NCBI GenBank assembly: GCA_020851565.1
Contig: JADZCN010000132.1
Coordinates: forward strand, 1 to 43,727
DNA length: 43,727 bases
DNA from: Acidobacteriota bacterium
GTDB taxonomy: Bacteria; Acidobacteriota; Vicinamibacteria; Vicinamibacterales; UBA2999
Direction of reading: 5' to 3'
A program made the translations under genes and the position numbers. Shown here one piece after another: positions 8,133 through 19,087 of the stretch (positions within the stretch are counted from its first letter, which is position 1; each line of letters begins with the position of its first letter). Below the pieces are notes generated by a model. The model saw only the letters and a program-made list of their open reading frames with translations. It had not been told where the DNA came from and did no database searches.

Positions 8133-9527
8133 ATGGCCTCCGCTCCGACCACGCTCGAGCGCCGCCTCGGTCCCTACGACGCCGCGGCCATCATCGTCTC
8201 CAACGTCATCGGCGGGGGCATCCTGTTCCTGTCTCCCGCCATCGCGGCCAGCGTGCCGGATGCCGTCTGGTTCCTCGGCATCTGGGTCGCCGGCGGAGCG
8301 CTCGCGTTCGCGGGGGCCATGGCCTACGCCGAGCTGGCGTCGGTGCGGCCGAAAGCGGGCGGAGAGTACCAGTACCTGCATGCGGCCTACGGGCCGCTGG
8401 CTGCGTTCCTCACCGGATGGACGTCTTTCGTCGCGGGCTTCACCGGGGCGATTGCGAGCAATGCCGCGATCCTGGCGTTCTACCTGGGGCGCTTCATCCC
8501 ATGGGCCTCGGTTGATGCGGCCTACTTCGTCGTGCCCCTGCCCTGGGTCCCTCTGACGGTTTCGCCCCAGACCATCACCGCGGTCGCAGCGATTTGGCTG
8601 ATGTCCTGGGTGCACCTGCGAGGCGTCGGTCCAGGGACCTTCGTCAGCAACCTGCTCGCGGTTCTCAAAGTCGGTGCGTTCCTGGTCTTCATCCTGCTGG
8701 GATTCTCGTTCGGCATCGGGACGCCGTCGAACCTGACAGGGCAGTCAGGCAGCGTGACGATGAGCGCCTGGTTCTTCGCGCTCATCCCGATCATGTTCAC
8801 CTACTCGGGTTGGAACGCGGCCACGTATGTTGCGGAGGAAGTCCGGGATCCGGGTCGCAACGTCGCCAAGGCGCTGGCGATCGGCACCGTGGCCGTTACC
8901 GTCATCTACGTGCTGCTGAATGCCCTCTACGTCTATGTCATTCCCATCGGCGAGTTGGCGGCCATGCAGGGCAGCGTCCTGGACGTCGTCGGTGACAGGC
9001 TGCTCGGGACGGCTGCCGGAAACGTGATGGGCGTGGTTTCGATCATCGGGCTGCTCGCGGGCATCAGCGGCAACACGTTCGCGGGTTCGCGCGTCTACTA
9101 CGCGATGGCGCGCGACGGCCTGTTCTTCCCCAGGGCCGCCGAGGTGCATCCGACGTTCAAGACGCCCGCCAACGCCATCGTGGCGCAGGCCGTGTGGTCC
9201 ACGCTGCTGGTCCTGTCTGGCGGAGCCAACGCGCTCGCCACGTACACGGGGTTCACGGTCGTGCTGTTCGCCGGGGTCGCGGTGACCGCGCTCTTCGTAT
9301 TGCGGCGGCGCGAGCCCAACGTCCCGCGCCCATTCAGTGCCCTGGGATATCCGGTCGCCCCCGCCATCTTCGCGGTCACCAGCCTGCTCATCGTGCTGAA
9401 CGCGCTCTGGACGGATCTGGCCCGGCCGCTCGCGAGCGGACAGCCGCTCGGCCCCTCGGCAGCCGGCCTCTTCGTCATCGCGCTCGGGCTCCCGCTCTTC
9501 TGGTGGTTCTCACGGAAGCGCACGTAG
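8133..9527 (+). CDS. APC-superfamily amino acid permease
   Basis: Integral membrane transporter of 464 residues with about 12 hydrophobic helices. The unwound TM1 motif is clear (AAIIVSNVIGGGILFLSP), followed by the TM2-TM3 region GALAFAGAMAYAELASVRPKAGGEYQYL, both typical of the APC family (LAT/GABA-permease-like amino acid or polyamine transport). Further conserved segments are FTYSGWNAATYVAEEVRDPGRNV and GISGNTFAGSRVYYAMARDG. Substrate cannot be read from the sequence. The gene stands alone on its strand, with a probable leaderless promoter, and its last 18 nt overlap the end of the convergent PEGA gene. Confidence 0.93.
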   Translation: MASAPTTLERRLGPYDAAAIIVSNVIGGGILFLSPAIAASVPDAVWFLGIWVAGGALAFAGAMAYAELASVRPKAGGEYQYLHAAYGPLAAFLTGWTSFVAGFTGAIASNAAILAFYLGRFIPWASVDAAYFVVPLPWVPLTVSPQTITAVAAIWLMSWVHLRGVGPGTFVSNLLAVLKVGAFLVFILLGFSFGIGTPSNLTGQSGSVTMSAWFFALIPIMFTYSGWNAATYVAEEVRDPGRNVAKALAIGTVAVTVIYVLLNALYVYVIPIGELAAMQGSVLDVVGDRLLGTAAGNVMGVVSIIGLLAGISGNTFAGSRVYYAMARDGLFFPRAAEVHPTFKTPANAIVAQAVWSTLLVLSGGANALATYTGFTVVLFAGVAVTALFVLRRREPNVPRPFSALGYPVAPAIFAVTSLLIVLNALWTDLARPLASGQPLGPSAAGLFVIALGLPLFWWFSRKRT

Positions 9528-10313
9528 CGTCTCTCTCACCGTCATCGTCCGGTCGGGCTGAATGTGCACGTCCAGGGTGAACGGTTCGTAGCCCGGCATC
9601 CGGATCTCGAGCTTGTAGCCGCCCGGCGCGAGCCGGAGTGACTGGAACAGGCCGTCGAAATCGTCCACGATGCCCGCGTAGAAGCCGTTGACGAAGACCT
9701 GGGCGTCGCGCGGGCGCACCTTCAGTCGCAGCCCGCCGGTGTCGAACGTGGTCGTCCCCCAGAAGCTCGGGAACGGTCCGAGTCCGGCGGTGCCCCACAT
9801 CAGCGACCACGGGACGTAGTACATCGGGCTCCACCCGAAAGCGCCGCTGGCCCAGAACGGGTCGTAATACCACGGGTGGGCGAAGCGAGCCGGTGGCGGC
9901 CCCCACCATCCGGCGCCGGGCCGGGCGCCACGCGGAACGTAGACCGGAGCCCCGGCCCCGCGACCTCTGTCCGAACCGCCGCCCGGCCGCCTCCCGCTGG
10001 CGGAATCCGGCGGCCTTCCGCCCCCGTCGCGGGCGCTGCCACGGCGCTGTTCCGAGACATCCGTCTTGCCTTCCTCGCGGCCGGCGACCATTCCCGGCGT
10101 GGAGGCCACCGGCGGCGGCGCCGTCTCGGTTTCGACGGGCCGTGGCGGTCTGCCAGCGCGTCGCGGTGCTTTGCCAGCCTCGACCCGCGATTCACGGTCC
10201 GGCGTCACCCTGACAACCGGCGTAGCGGGCTCGGGCTCCTGCGCGTGCGCGGGCGCAGCTGTGACCATCCCGAAAGCCGCGAGCAGCAGGATCGCGGCGA
10301 GGCGTGGCGTCAT
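9510..10313 (-). CDS. Exported protein with C-terminal PEGA domain
   Basis: Secreted or surface protein of 267 residues. A signal peptide covers ~1-25 (MTPRLAAILLLAAFGMVTAAPAHAQ). A long low-complexity region rich in Pro, Arg, Gly and Ala (~26-130) follows, then a Gly/Trp/Tyr-rich region (WWGPPPARFAHPWYYDPFWA). The last ~70 residues are a PEGA domain (LRLKVRPRDAQVFVNGFYAG ... LAPGGYKLEIRMPGYEPF), a surface-layer-type beta domain. ATG 10313 is preferred to the longer reading from 10370 because GAGG lies 7 nt upstream and the signal peptide begins there. Function unknown; PEGA proteins are usually extracellular. The 3' end overlaps the convergent permease gene by 18 nt. Confidence 0.88.
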   Translation of the reverse strand: MTPRLAAILLLAAFGMVTAAPAHAQEPEPATPVVRVTPDRESRVEAGKAPRRAGRPPRPVETETAPPPVASTPGMVAGREEGKTDVSEQRRGSARDGGGRPPDSASGRRPGGGSDRGRGAGAPVYVPRGARPGAGWWGPPPARFAHPWYYDPFWASGAFGWSPMYYVPWSLMWGTAGLGPFPSFWGTTTFDTGGLRLKVRPRDAQVFVNGFYAGIVDDFDGLFQSLRLAPGGYKLEIRMPGYEPFTLDVHIQPDRTMTVRETLRALP

Positions 10314-10468
10314 GACGAATCCTCGAAGGACGAGGGCAGGCATGACAACGGTCTGCAAGGGTGCTGCCACGACGGTCGCCGGGAATCTCGCGATAAACTC
10401 AGCCTTCGCGCCCGCGTGTCCCCTGTTGCCCGCACGGCCTGTCCTCGTGAGAGACTAACGAGACGGGC

Positions 10469-11010
10469 ATGACTTCGACGCTTCCGACCTTCCACGCCAC
10501 CACCATCCTGGCCGTGCGCCGCGACGATCGCGCAGTGCTGGCCGGCGATGGGCAGGTGACCCTTGGCGATACGGTCGTCAAGCAGGGCGCCCGCAAGATC
10601 CGGCGCCTCTACAACGACAAGGTGCTGGCCGGCTTTGCTGGTTCAGCGGCCGACTCGTTCGCGCTGTTCTCGCGGTTCGAGTCGAAGCTCGAGCAGTATC
10701 GCGGCAACCTGGAGCGGTCGGCCGTGGAACTGGCGAAGGATTGGCGGACGGACCGGGCGCTGCGTCGGCTCGAGGCCATGCTCCTCGTGCTCGATCACCG
10801 CTCGATGTTCCTGCTGTCGGGAACCGGCGATCTCATCGAGCCGGACGAGGGCATCGTGGGCATCGGGTCGGGTGGGGCGTACGCGCAGTCGGCGGCCAAG
10901 GCCCTCGCCCGCCACACCACGCTCGACGCCCGCGCGATCGCGGAGGCCGCCATGCGCGTGGCGGCCGAGATCTGCATCTACACCAACGGCAATTTCACGC
11001 TCGAAGAACT

Positions 11011-11014
<4 letters not shown>
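10469..11014 (+). CDS. hslV: ATP-dependent protease peptidase subunit HslV (ClpQ)
   Basis: Proteolytic core of the HslUV (ClpYQ) complex, a bacterial proteasome-like protease. The N-terminal region [11 protein letters not shown] contains the Thr-Thr pair; processing after Ala10 would expose the catalytic Thr11. Other family marks are [31 protein letters not shown] and [14 protein letters not shown] [13 protein letters not shown]. Length of 181 residues is normal. Its stop overlaps the GTG start of hslU (GTGA at 11011-11014). A -10-like TAAACT lies 69 nt upstream (10394-10399), but no firm promoter was found. The gene starts a three-gene run hslV-hslU-lipoprotein. Confidence 0.97.
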
Positions 11015-12380
<1,366 letters not shown>

Positions 12381-12384
<4 letters not shown>

Positions 12385-13694
12385 GGACGCCACGCCGGGG
12401 ACGTGCGGTCCTCCTGTCGCTCATCGTCTGCGCGGGCCTCGCCGCGGCCTGCGGCAAGAAAGGGCCGCCGCTGGCGCCGCTGGCCCGCGTGCCGTCGCCG
12501 CCGGCCAATCCCCAGGCCGCGCGGGTGGGCGACGACGCGTACGTGTGGTTCACGGTGCCGTCAGCGAATGTCAGTGGACAATCGCCCGCGGACGTGTCCG
12601 CGATCGAACTGTACGCGGTCACGGCGACCGAGGCTCCCAGCGGGGAGGATCTCACCGAGGCTGCCGTGAAGATCGGCACCTACGCGGTGCAACCGGTCCT
12701 TCCGCCACCGCCTCCCGTGCCCGAGGGCGCCCCCGCGCCACCGGCCATCCCGCTGCCTCCGGGATTCGCCCAGGGGGCCGTTGCGGTCGTGCGCGAGCCC
12801 TTGTCGCCCGACCTGCGAGTGCCCACCGTGCTCCCGGTGAAGGCCGCGGAGCCTGAGCCGCCCGCTGACGAGACGCTGGCGCCCCTGCCAGGCCCGCTCG
12901 TCGCGCCGGGAGACGCCACGGCGTTGCGCCGCTTCTATTTCGCGGTCGCGGTGGGGCCGCGCAATCGAAAGAGCGCGCCTTCGCAGGTGGTGTCCGTGCC
13001 CGTGGACGACGCCAGCGGTCCGCCGACTGATCTCCGCATCGATTACACCGAAACGGGGATGACGCTGGCCTGGGCCGCGCCGGCCAATGCCAGGCGGGCG
13101 CCGGGCGAGCCTGACCCAGGCCTGCTGCCGTCGAAGCCGCTCGTGCCCCTGCCGCCGCCGACGGGGTATCACGTGTTCGAGGTGCCGAGGGCCGAAGCGC
13201 CCGCGCCGGACCCGTACTCGCTCGCGCTTCCCGCGCCGCTGACAGCCCAGCCGATGGCCACGACCGAGTTCGCCGTCCCTGGCCCCGTCCGGTACGGCGA
13301 GGAGCGCTGCTTCGTGGTGCGGGCGACCGACACCGTGGCGGGCGCCGTGGTCGTGGGACCGGCCTCAGTCCCCGCGTGCGTCACGCCGGTGGACACGTTC
13401 CCGCCTGCGCCACCGAAGCAGCTGGCCGCCATTGCCGGCGTGGGCGTGATCAACCTGATCTGGGAGCCAAACGCCGAGGCCGATCTCGCCGGCTACATCG
13501 TGCTGCGAGGCGTGGCGCCGGGCGAGGCCTTGCAGGCGATCACGCCGACCCCGATTCGAGAGACGACCTACCGGGACGAGTCCGCGACACCCGGCGTGCG
13601 ATATACCTATGCGGTGGTGGCCGTGGACACGGCCTCGCCCCAAAACGTGAGCGGGCAATCGAACCGTGTCGAGGAAACGAGCCGGACCCCGTAG
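12381..13694 (+). CDS. Fibronectin-type-III-like lipoprotein with LptM-like N-terminus
   Basis: Envelope lipoprotein of 437 residues starting at GTG 12381, overlapping the hslU stop by 4 nt. A signal peptide (~1-24) ends in LAAAC, and the mature N-terminus [10 protein letters not shown] resembles the CGxKGPL motif of the small lipoprotein LptM/YifL. Two fibronectin-III-like stretches flank Pro-rich linkers: ~40-110 and ~205-435 ([19 protein letters not shown]; then [27 protein letters not shown] ... [10 protein letters not shown]). FnIII domains suggest binding, not catalysis. Coupling to hslUV is tight but functionally unexplained. Its TAG stop is the first three bases of an 8-bp repeat array that runs to the next start codon. 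Confidence 0.88.
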
Positions 13695-13731
13695 AACCCG
13701 AGAACCCCAGAACCCGAGAACCTCAGAACCT
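13692..13731. repeat. Five-unit 8-bp tandem repeat (GAGAACCC-type) from stop codon to start codon
   Basis: Units TAGAACCC, GAGAACCC, CAGAACCC, GAGAACCT and CAGAACCT fill the whole space from the TAG stop (13692-13694) to the ATG at 13732. The same repeat family, inverted, lies at 34860-34915, where it also begins at a TAG stop codon. Confidence 0.95.
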
Positions 13732-14493
13732 ATGGATCGCATCTACCGCGCACGACAGGGCATGGGAGGACGCTACGTCCTCGAACGCGACGACACCTTC
13801 TACTGGCTGGGTGGCGACATCTTTGGCGACTACTGGCCGGGCATGGAGATCGCCCGGGACGAGAAGCTCGCGTGGATGGCCCCGGTCCGGCCGTCCATCG
13901 TCGTGGCCATCGGCCTCAATTACAGGGACCATGCGGCGGAGATGAACAAGAAGCTTCCCGCCGAGCCGCTCGTGTTCCTGAAGCCACCCTCATCGGTCAT
14001 CGGGCCGGACGAGCCCATCCGCCTGCCGGCATGGGCGGGCCGCATCGAGCACGAGGCGGAGATGGCGGTCGTCATCGGAAAGACGGCCTCGCGCGTGAGC
14101 GCCGCCGACGCCATGCAGCACGTGCTGGGCGTGACCTGCCTGAACGACGTCACCGCGCGCGAGCTGCAGGCGAAGGACGTGCAGTACTCGCGGGCCAAGG
14201 GCTTCGATACGTTCGCTCCCATCGGGCCGTGCATCGCGGTCGGCCTGGACCCGTCGAATCTCGCCGTCGAGGGCTGGGTCAACGGCGAGCGGCGCCACCA
14301 CTCGAACACCGATCAGCTGATTTTCCCGGTGCCCTTCCTCGTGGAGCACGTCACCCGCTTCATGACGCTGCAGCCGGGCGACATCATCACGACGGGCACG
14401 CCCTCGGGCGTCGGCCCGCTGGTGCCGGGCGACCGCGTGATGGTGAAAGTGGCCGGCGTGGGCACGCTGGGCAATCCGTGCGTGGCCGGCTAG
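13732..14493 (+). CDS. Fumarylacetoacetate hydrolase (FAH) family protein
   Basis: Metal-dependent hydrolase/isomerase/decarboxylase fold acting on 2-oxo-acid or acylpyruvate-type substrates. The FAH core spans ~60-253: [29 protein letters not shown], the metal-ligand region [13 protein letters not shown], the [24 protein letters not shown] segment and [12 protein letters not shown]. Length of 253 residues matches HpcE/FAHD-type single-domain enzymes. ATG 13732 ([11 protein letters not shown]) is chosen; an upstream in-frame start would be translated from repeat DNA. No Shine-Dalgarno is present because the repeat array abuts the start. Reaction unknown; family members include fumarylpyruvate hydrolase, acylpyruvase and oxaloacetate decarboxylase. 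Confidence 0.92.
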   Translation: MDRIYRARQGMGGRYVLERDDTFYWLGGDIFGDYWPGMEIARDEKLAWMAPVRPSIVVAIGLNYRDHAAEMNKKLPAEPLVFLKPPSSVIGPDEPIRLPAWAGRIEHEAEMAVVIGKTASRVSAADAMQHVLGVTCLNDVTARELQAKDVQYSRAKGFDTFAPIGPCIAVGLDPSNLAVEGWVNGERRHHSNTDQLIFPVPFLVEHVTRFMTLQPGDIITTGTPSGVGPLVPGDRVMVKVAGVGTLGNPCVAG

Positions 14494-14507
14494 GGCCAGG
14501 GACATCG

Positions 14508-14523
14508 GGGCGCCTGGGCGCCC
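14508..14523 (+). promoter_or_regulatory. Hairpin directly upstream of the carboxyltransferase start
   Basis: GGGCGCC-TG-GGCGCCC is a perfect 7-bp inverted repeat with a 2-nt centre. It ends 10 nt before ATG 14534, where a ribosome site would be expected, and no Shine-Dalgarno is seen there. GACATC flanks it on both sides (14501 and 14527). Confidence 0.4.
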
Positions 14524-14533
14524 ACCGACATCT

Positions 14534-16075
14534 ATGAATCCAATCGACAGACTTCGCGAGCTCGAGCGGCGCGCCGAAGAGGGCGGGGGCGCCGAGCGCC
14601 TGAAGAAGCAGCACGAAGCGGGCAAGCTGACCGCCCGCGAGCGGATGGAGCTGCTGTTCGACTCCGGCTCCTTCGAGGAGGTTGACAAGCTCGTCACGCA
14701 CCGCTGCCGCGACTTCGGGATGGACGCGCAGGTGATCCCGGGCGACGGGGTGGTCACCGGCCATGGCCGCGTGAACGGGCGCGTGGCCTACGCCTTCGCG
14801 CAGGACTTCACGGTGTTCGGCGGATCGCTGTCGGAGACCAATGCCGCCAAGATCTGCAAGATCATGGACATGGCCGTGCGCAACGGCTGCCCCGTTGTCG
14901 GGTTGAACGACTCCGGCGGCGCCCGCATCCAGGAGGGCGTCGTCTCGCTCGGCGGCTATGCCGACATCTTCCTGCGGAACACGCTCGCCTCGGGAGTCGT
15001 GCCGCAGATCTCCGCCATCATGGGACCCTGCGCGGGAGGCGCCGTGTACTCGCCGGCCATCACCGACTTCACCATCATGGTGAAGGAGTCGAGCTACATG
15101 TTCGTCACGGGCCCCGAAGTCATCAAGACGGTGACGCACGAGGACGTCACCAAGGAGGCGCTCGGCGGCGCGATGACGCACAACGAGAAGAGCGGCGTGG
15201 CCCACTTCGCGGTCGAGAACGACCAGGAGTGCCTCGCGCTCATCCGCGAGCTGCTGTCGTTCATGCCGGGCAACAACCTCGACGACGCCCCCCGCAAGGT
15301 CACCGACGATGCCCCGGATCGGGAAGACGAGGCACTGGATCAGCTGGTGCCGTCCTCGCCCAACCAGCCGTACGACATGCTGGACTTGATCCACACGATC
15401 GCGGACGAAGGCTACTTCCTGGAGGTCCACCAGCACTACGCGCGGAACATCGTGGTCGGCTTCGCGCGCCTGGGCGGGCGCCCGGTCGGGATCGTCGCGA
15501 ACCAGCCGGCGCACCTGGCCGGCACGCTCGATATCGACGCCTCGGTGAAGGGCGCGCGCTTCGTGCGCTTCTGCGATGCGTTCAACATCCCGCTGGTCAC
15601 TTTCGAGGACGTGCCTGGCTTCCTGCCCGGCACCGTTCAGGAGTACGGCGGCATCATCCGGCACGGTGCGAAGCTGCTCTACGCCTTCGCGGAGGCCACG
15701 GTGCCCAAGGTGACGGTCATCACGCGGAAGGCCTACGGCGGCGCCTACTGCGTCATGGCCTCGAAGCACATCCGGACCGACTTCAACTACGCGTGGCCCA
15801 CGGCGGAGATCGCGGTGATGGGCGCCGAGGGGGCGGTGAACATCCTCTACAAGCGGGAGATCGAGAAGGCGGCCGACCCGGCGGCCGTGCGCGCGCAGAA
15901 AGTGGCCGAGTTCCGGGAGAAGTTCGCCAACCCGTACGTGGCGGCGGAGAAGGGCTTCGTGGACGAGGTCATCCTGCCGCGCACGACGCGCCGCAGGCTC
16001 ATCCAGGCCCTGGCCACGCTCGAAGGGAAGCGCGACCGGAACCCGCCGAAGAAGCACGGGAACATCCCGCTCTGA
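14534..16075 (+). CDS. Acyl-CoA carboxylase, carboxyltransferase (beta) subunit, propionyl-CoA carboxylase-like
   Basis: Transfers the carboxyl group from carboxy-biotin to an acyl-CoA (propionyl-CoA or related) in the carboxylase complex. At 513 residues it is a full-length PccB/AccD5-type protein. N-terminal half: [53 protein letters not shown], and the [16 protein letters not shown] oxyanion-type loop. C-terminal half: [51 protein letters not shown]. The biotin carboxylase and carrier genes that could complete it lie at 25.3-27.4 kb. The preceding FAH-family gene is 40 nt upstream, perhaps one operon. It ends 3 nt from the end of the convergent permease gene. Confidence 0.95.
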   Translation: MNPIDRLRELERRAEEGGGAERLKKQHEAGKLTARERMELLFDSGSFEEVDKLVTHRCRDFGMDAQVIPGDGVVTGHGRVNGRVAYAFAQDFTVFGGSLSETNAAKICKIMDMAVRNGCPVVGLNDSGGARIQEGVVSLGGYADIFLRNTLASGVVPQISAIMGPCAGGAVYSPAITDFTIMVKESSYMFVTGPEVIKTVTHEDVTKEALGGAMTHNEKSGVAHFAVENDQECLALIRELLSFMPGNNLDDAPRKVTDDAPDREDEALDQLVPSSPNQPYDMLDLIHTIADEGYFLEVHQHYARNIVVGFARLGGRPVGIVANQPAHLAGTLDIDASVKGARFVRFCDAFNIPLVTFEDVPGFLPGTVQEYGGIIRHGAKLLYAFAEATVPKVTVITRKAYGGAYCVMASKHIRTDFNYAWPTAEIAVMGAEGAVNILYKREIEKAADPAAVRAQKVAEFREKFANPYVAAEKGFVDEVILPRTTRRRLIQALATLEGKRDRNPPKKHGNIPL

Positions 16076-16078
16076 GGC

Positions 16079-17299
16079 CTACTCGTAGTGCAGGGCGTCC
16101 ACCGGGTTGAGGCCGGCGGCGCGGCGGGCCGGAAAGAAGCCGAAGACCATCCCGACGACGGCGGCGAAGCTGAAGGAGATCAGCACCGCGGGCATCGAGA
16201 CGACGGTCGCCCAGTTGAGCAGCCGGTTCACGGCCCAGGCCCCGCCCACGCCCAGCGCGATGCCCGCCAGCCCCCCGGCCAGCGTGAGCGCCATCGCCTC
16301 GATCACGAACTGGCCCAGCACGTCGCGACGGCGCGCCCCGACCGCGCGGCGCAGGCCGATCTCCCGTGTCCGCTCCGTGACCGACACCAGCATGATGTTC
16401 ATGATCCCGATGCCGCCGACCAGCAGCGACACCGCAGCCACGCTGGCGAGCAGGTAGGTCATCGTGTTGGTGGTCTGCGTCAGCACGGTGGCCATCTCCT
16501 CCGGCGTGCGCAGCATGAAGTCGTCCTCGGCGGCGGGCCCCAGCCCGTGCCGGCGTCTCAGCACCTCGCTGATTCCGGCCGAGACCTCGGAGGACGTCGC
16601 TCCCGGGGCGAGGAGAACCGAGATGTTCGACACGTGCTGCACGCCCTGGATGCGCTTCTGCACGGTCGTGTAGGGCACGAAGACCGCGTCGTCCTGATCC
16701 TGGCCCATCGCCGACTGCCCCTTGCGGCTCAGGACGCCGATGACCCGGAAGGGCTGGTTGGAGATGCGCACGACCTCGCCGACCGGATCGGTGTTCTCAC
16801 CGAAGAGCCGATCGCGCACCAGGGCGCCGAGGACGACCACTCGGTCGGCGCGGGTGACGGCCGACTCCTCGAAGAACATCCCGATGTCGACCGTCCACTC
16901 CCGGACCTCGGGCAGCGCCTCGCCCACGCCCTGTATCTGGGTTTGCCAGTTGCCGGACGGTGCCACGATCTGCCCGCGTGAGTTCAGGCCGGGCGACACC
17001 GCTTTCACACCTGGCACCTCGTCGAGGATGGCTTCGGCATCCGCCGCGGTCAGCGTGCGAAGCGCCCCGCTGCCCATCTGCGCGGGGCCCATGCTGAACG
17101 ATCCGGCCATCACCGTGATGACGTTGGTGCCCAGGCTCTGAATCCGCGACGTGATCGACTGCCGCGCGCCATCGCCGAGCGCCATCATCACGATGACCGC
17201 GGCCACGCCGATGATGATGCCGAGCGAGGTGAGGGCGGACCGCAGCACGTTGCGCCGCAGTGCCTCGAGGGCCACGCCGAGGACGGGGATGGTCCGCAT
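16079..17299 (-). CDS. MacB/FtsX-type ABC transporter permease
   Basis: Membrane subunit of a mechanotransmission-type ABC system (406 residues). The N-terminal helix (~20-45, SALTSLGIIIGVAAVIVMMALG) is followed by a periplasmic MacB_PCD domain (~50-265) and the FtsX domain with three helices (LLASVAAVSLLVGGIGIMNIMLVSVTERTREIGLRRAVGARRRD and two later ones). The TERTREIGLRRAVGA motif is the ATPase-coupling loop. ATG 17299 begins MRTIPVLGVALEALRRN; an upstream reading from 17368 would overlap the adaptor gene heavily. It follows the HlyD adaptor by 7 nt, but no ATPase gene is in the cluster, so the ATPase must be elsewhere or missing. Confidence 0.93.
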   Translation of the reverse strand: MRTIPVLGVALEALRRNVLRSALTSLGIIIGVAAVIVMMALGDGARQSITSRIQSLGTNVITVMAGSFSMGPAQMGSGALRTLTAADAEAILDEVPGVKAVSPGLNSRGQIVAPSGNWQTQIQGVGEALPEVREWTVDIGMFFEESAVTRADRVVVLGALVRDRLFGENTDPVGEVVRISNQPFRVIGVLSRKGQSAMGQDQDDAVFVPYTTVQKRIQGVQHVSNISVLLAPGATSSEVSAGISEVLRRRHGLGPAAEDDFMLRTPEEMATVLTQTTNTMTYLLASVAAVSLLVGGIGIMNIMLVSVTERTREIGLRRAVGARRRDVLGQFVIEAMALTLAGGLAGIALGVGGAWAVNRLLNWATVVSMPAVLISFSFAAVVGMVFGFFPARRAAGLNPVDALHYE

Positions 17300-17306
17300 G
17301 ACGGTC

Positions 17307-18593
17307 TCAGCGCCTCTGGGCTCCCGGCCGACGCGGCATGGTCGGGACAAGTGGCGAGCCGCTGCCATTTCCCGTTGTGGTGCCCGTCGTCACGGTAGTA
17401 GTGTTGGTGACCACCTGTGCGCCCTCAACGAGCGGGCCATCGAGAACGGCGACGGTGGTGCCGTCCGACAGGCCGGTGCGCACGCGCAGCGGCTGGAGGA
17501 CGCCGTCTGCGAGCTGCCACAGCGTGCCCGCCTGCGGACCGCCGGCCGCGGGACCACCAGCCGGCCGCGTGCTCCCGCGTGGGCTCGCCGCTTCGCCGGC
17601 CTGCCCGGTCTCTTGATCGCCGCCGTACGCGGCCAGGACCTCGTCGGAGGGCTGGAACCGCAGCGCTGACGCCGGCACGCGCAGCACGCCCTCCGCGCGC
17701 GCGACCTCGATGGCGAGCGTGGCGGTCATGCCCGGCTTGAGGAGGCCGCCCTGGTTTGGCACGTCGATGATCGTGGTGTAGCTGACGACGTTCTGCTGCA
17801 CGGTGGGCTGGAGGCGTACCTGCCTGACCGTGCCGGTGAAGGACTCCGCGGGGTAGGCATCGACCGTGAAGGCCACGGGTTGCCCCGGTCGCACGCGCCC
17901 CACGTCCGACTCCGCCACGCTGGCTGCGAGCTCGAGCGTGTCCAGGCTGCGTGCGATGACGAACAGCGTGGGCGCCTGCAAGCCCGCGGCCACGGTCTGG
18001 CCCACGTCCACGTTCCGGCTCAGGATGATGCCGTCCACCGGGGAGCGGATGACCGTGTACGACAGGTTGACCTTTGCCTGGGCGAGCGCCCCCTCGGCCT
18101 GCGTGAGCTGCGCCTCGGCTGCCTTGAGGGACGCCTTCGCCAGCTCGGTGTTCACCTCGGCGGTTTCCACCTCCGTGGCCGCCACGAGCTGCTTCTCCCC
18201 GAGCATCCGGGCCCGCTTCAGCTTCGTCTCTGCGTCGAGCACCTGGACGCGGGCTCGCTCGTGCTCCGCACGCAGGCGGAAGACCTGCGCCTCGGCCTGC
18301 TGGATCTGCGAGAGGAAGATGGCCTGGTCCAGCGTCGCGACGACCTGGCCCCGCTTCACCGTATCGTTGAAGTCCACGCCGAGCGTCGCGATGGTGCCGC
18401 TCACCTGCGTGCCCACCTCCACGGTGTCCACGGTCTGCAGCGTGCCGGTGGCATCCACCGTCGAGAGGATGGTCCCGCGCGTCACGGTGGCGACGACGAG
18501 CTGGGGAGGCGCGGCCCCGACGTCGGCGCGGTAGTAGTACACCGCGCCAGCGATGGCGGCAACGACCAGCAAGCTCCAGAGGGCGGCCTTCAT
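17307..18593 (-). CDS. HlyD/MacA-family periplasmic adaptor (membrane fusion protein)
   Basis: Adaptor linking an inner-membrane pump to an outer-membrane channel. One N-terminal anchor helix (~3-20, WSLLVVAAIAGAVYYY) precedes the lipoyl/barrel-sandwich start TRGTILSTVDATGTLQTVDTVEVGTQVSGTI in two blocks. A long alpha-hairpin lies at ~80-190 (heptad-rich, AEAQVFRLRAEHERARVQVLDAETKL). The second lipoyl half follows (VIRSPVDGIILSRNVDVGQTV), with beta-barrel and membrane-proximal domains at ~210-430. ATG 18593 has GGAGG 5 nt upstream. The ~350-390 insertion is Gly/Pro/Ala-rich. Gene order adaptor-permease is that of MacAB-like systems; the export substrate is unknown. Confidence 0.93.
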   Translation of the reverse strand: MKAALWSLLVVAAIAGAVYYYRADVGAAPPQLVVATVTRGTILSTVDATGTLQTVDTVEVGTQVSGTIATLGVDFNDTVKRGQVVATLDQAIFLSQIQQAEAQVFRLRAEHERARVQVLDAETKLKRARMLGEKQLVAATEVETAEVNTELAKASLKAAEAQLTQAEGALAQAKVNLSYTVIRSPVDGIILSRNVDVGQTVAAGLQAPTLFVIARSLDTLELAASVAESDVGRVRPGQPVAFTVDAYPAESFTGTVRQVRLQPTVQQNVVSYTTIIDVPNQGGLLKPGMTATLAIEVARAEGVLRVPASALRFQPSDEVLAAYGGDQETGQAGEAASPRGSTRPAGGPAAGGPQAGTLWQLADGVLQPLRVRTGLSDGTTVAVLDGPLVEGAQVVTNTTTVTTGTTTGNGSGSPLVPTMPRRPGAQRR

Positions 18594-18607
18594 GGGGACC
18601 TCCAGCG

Positions 18608-19081
18608 TCACCCCGCGCGCCCGGCCGCGCTCTCGTAGCCGCGCGCGAGGTGGTGAACCGCCTTGTCGAAGAACTCGCTGACCATCCCGTCGAGCTCCTG
18701 CAGGCTGATGAGGTGCATGGGCAAGACGTAGTCACCCTCGACACGCGGGAAGGAAGAGTCGACGAGGCCGTGATCACGAATGTAGCGGCGCAGGTGGCGC
18801 TTCAGGAGGATCACCGCGTAGACGACCTGGCTGAGCGGGATGCCCTGGCCGAACCGCCTGCTGCCCCACTCCTCGAACTCGGCCTGTACCGCCTGGTCGG
18901 CCCCGACGGCAATCCAGTCACCGAGGTGATGACAGATCTCGAAGATGCGCGCTTCGAGCTCGATGTGCGGCACCGCGCGGAACCCGGTCGTTTCCGCGTT
19001 CGACACGAGGTCGTTCACGACGTCCTCGGTGAGGCGTGGCGCGTGGTTCTCAATCAGCTCGACCAGACGTGCGGAAATCAT
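18608..19081 (-). CDS. RsbRD N-terminal-like helical sensor domain protein
   Basis: Stand-alone all-helical protein of 157 residues with no membrane segment. The pattern LVELIENHAPRLTEDVVNDL ... FEICHHLGDWIAVG ... FGQGIPLSQVVYAVILLKRHLRRYIRDHG resembles the RsbRD N-terminal domain, found at the front of stressosome-type RsbR proteins and some kinases. Here it is alone, without STAS or kinase domain. ATG 19079-19081 has AGGTGAG upstream. It lies between a cytochrome c gene (7 nt) and the HlyD gene (15 nt), so all appear co-transcribed. A sensory or regulatory role is inferred from the domain; the family call is moderate because only the pattern was matched. Confidence 0.75.
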   Translation of the reverse strand: MISARLVELIENHAPRLTEDVVNDLVSNAETTGFRAVPHIELEARIFEICHHLGDWIAVGADQAVQAEFEEWGSRRFGQGIPLSQVVYAVILLKRHLRRYIRDHGLVDSSFPRVEGDYVLPMHLISLQELDGMVSEFFDKAVHHLARGYESAAGRAG

Positions 19082-19087
19082 TGCAGC

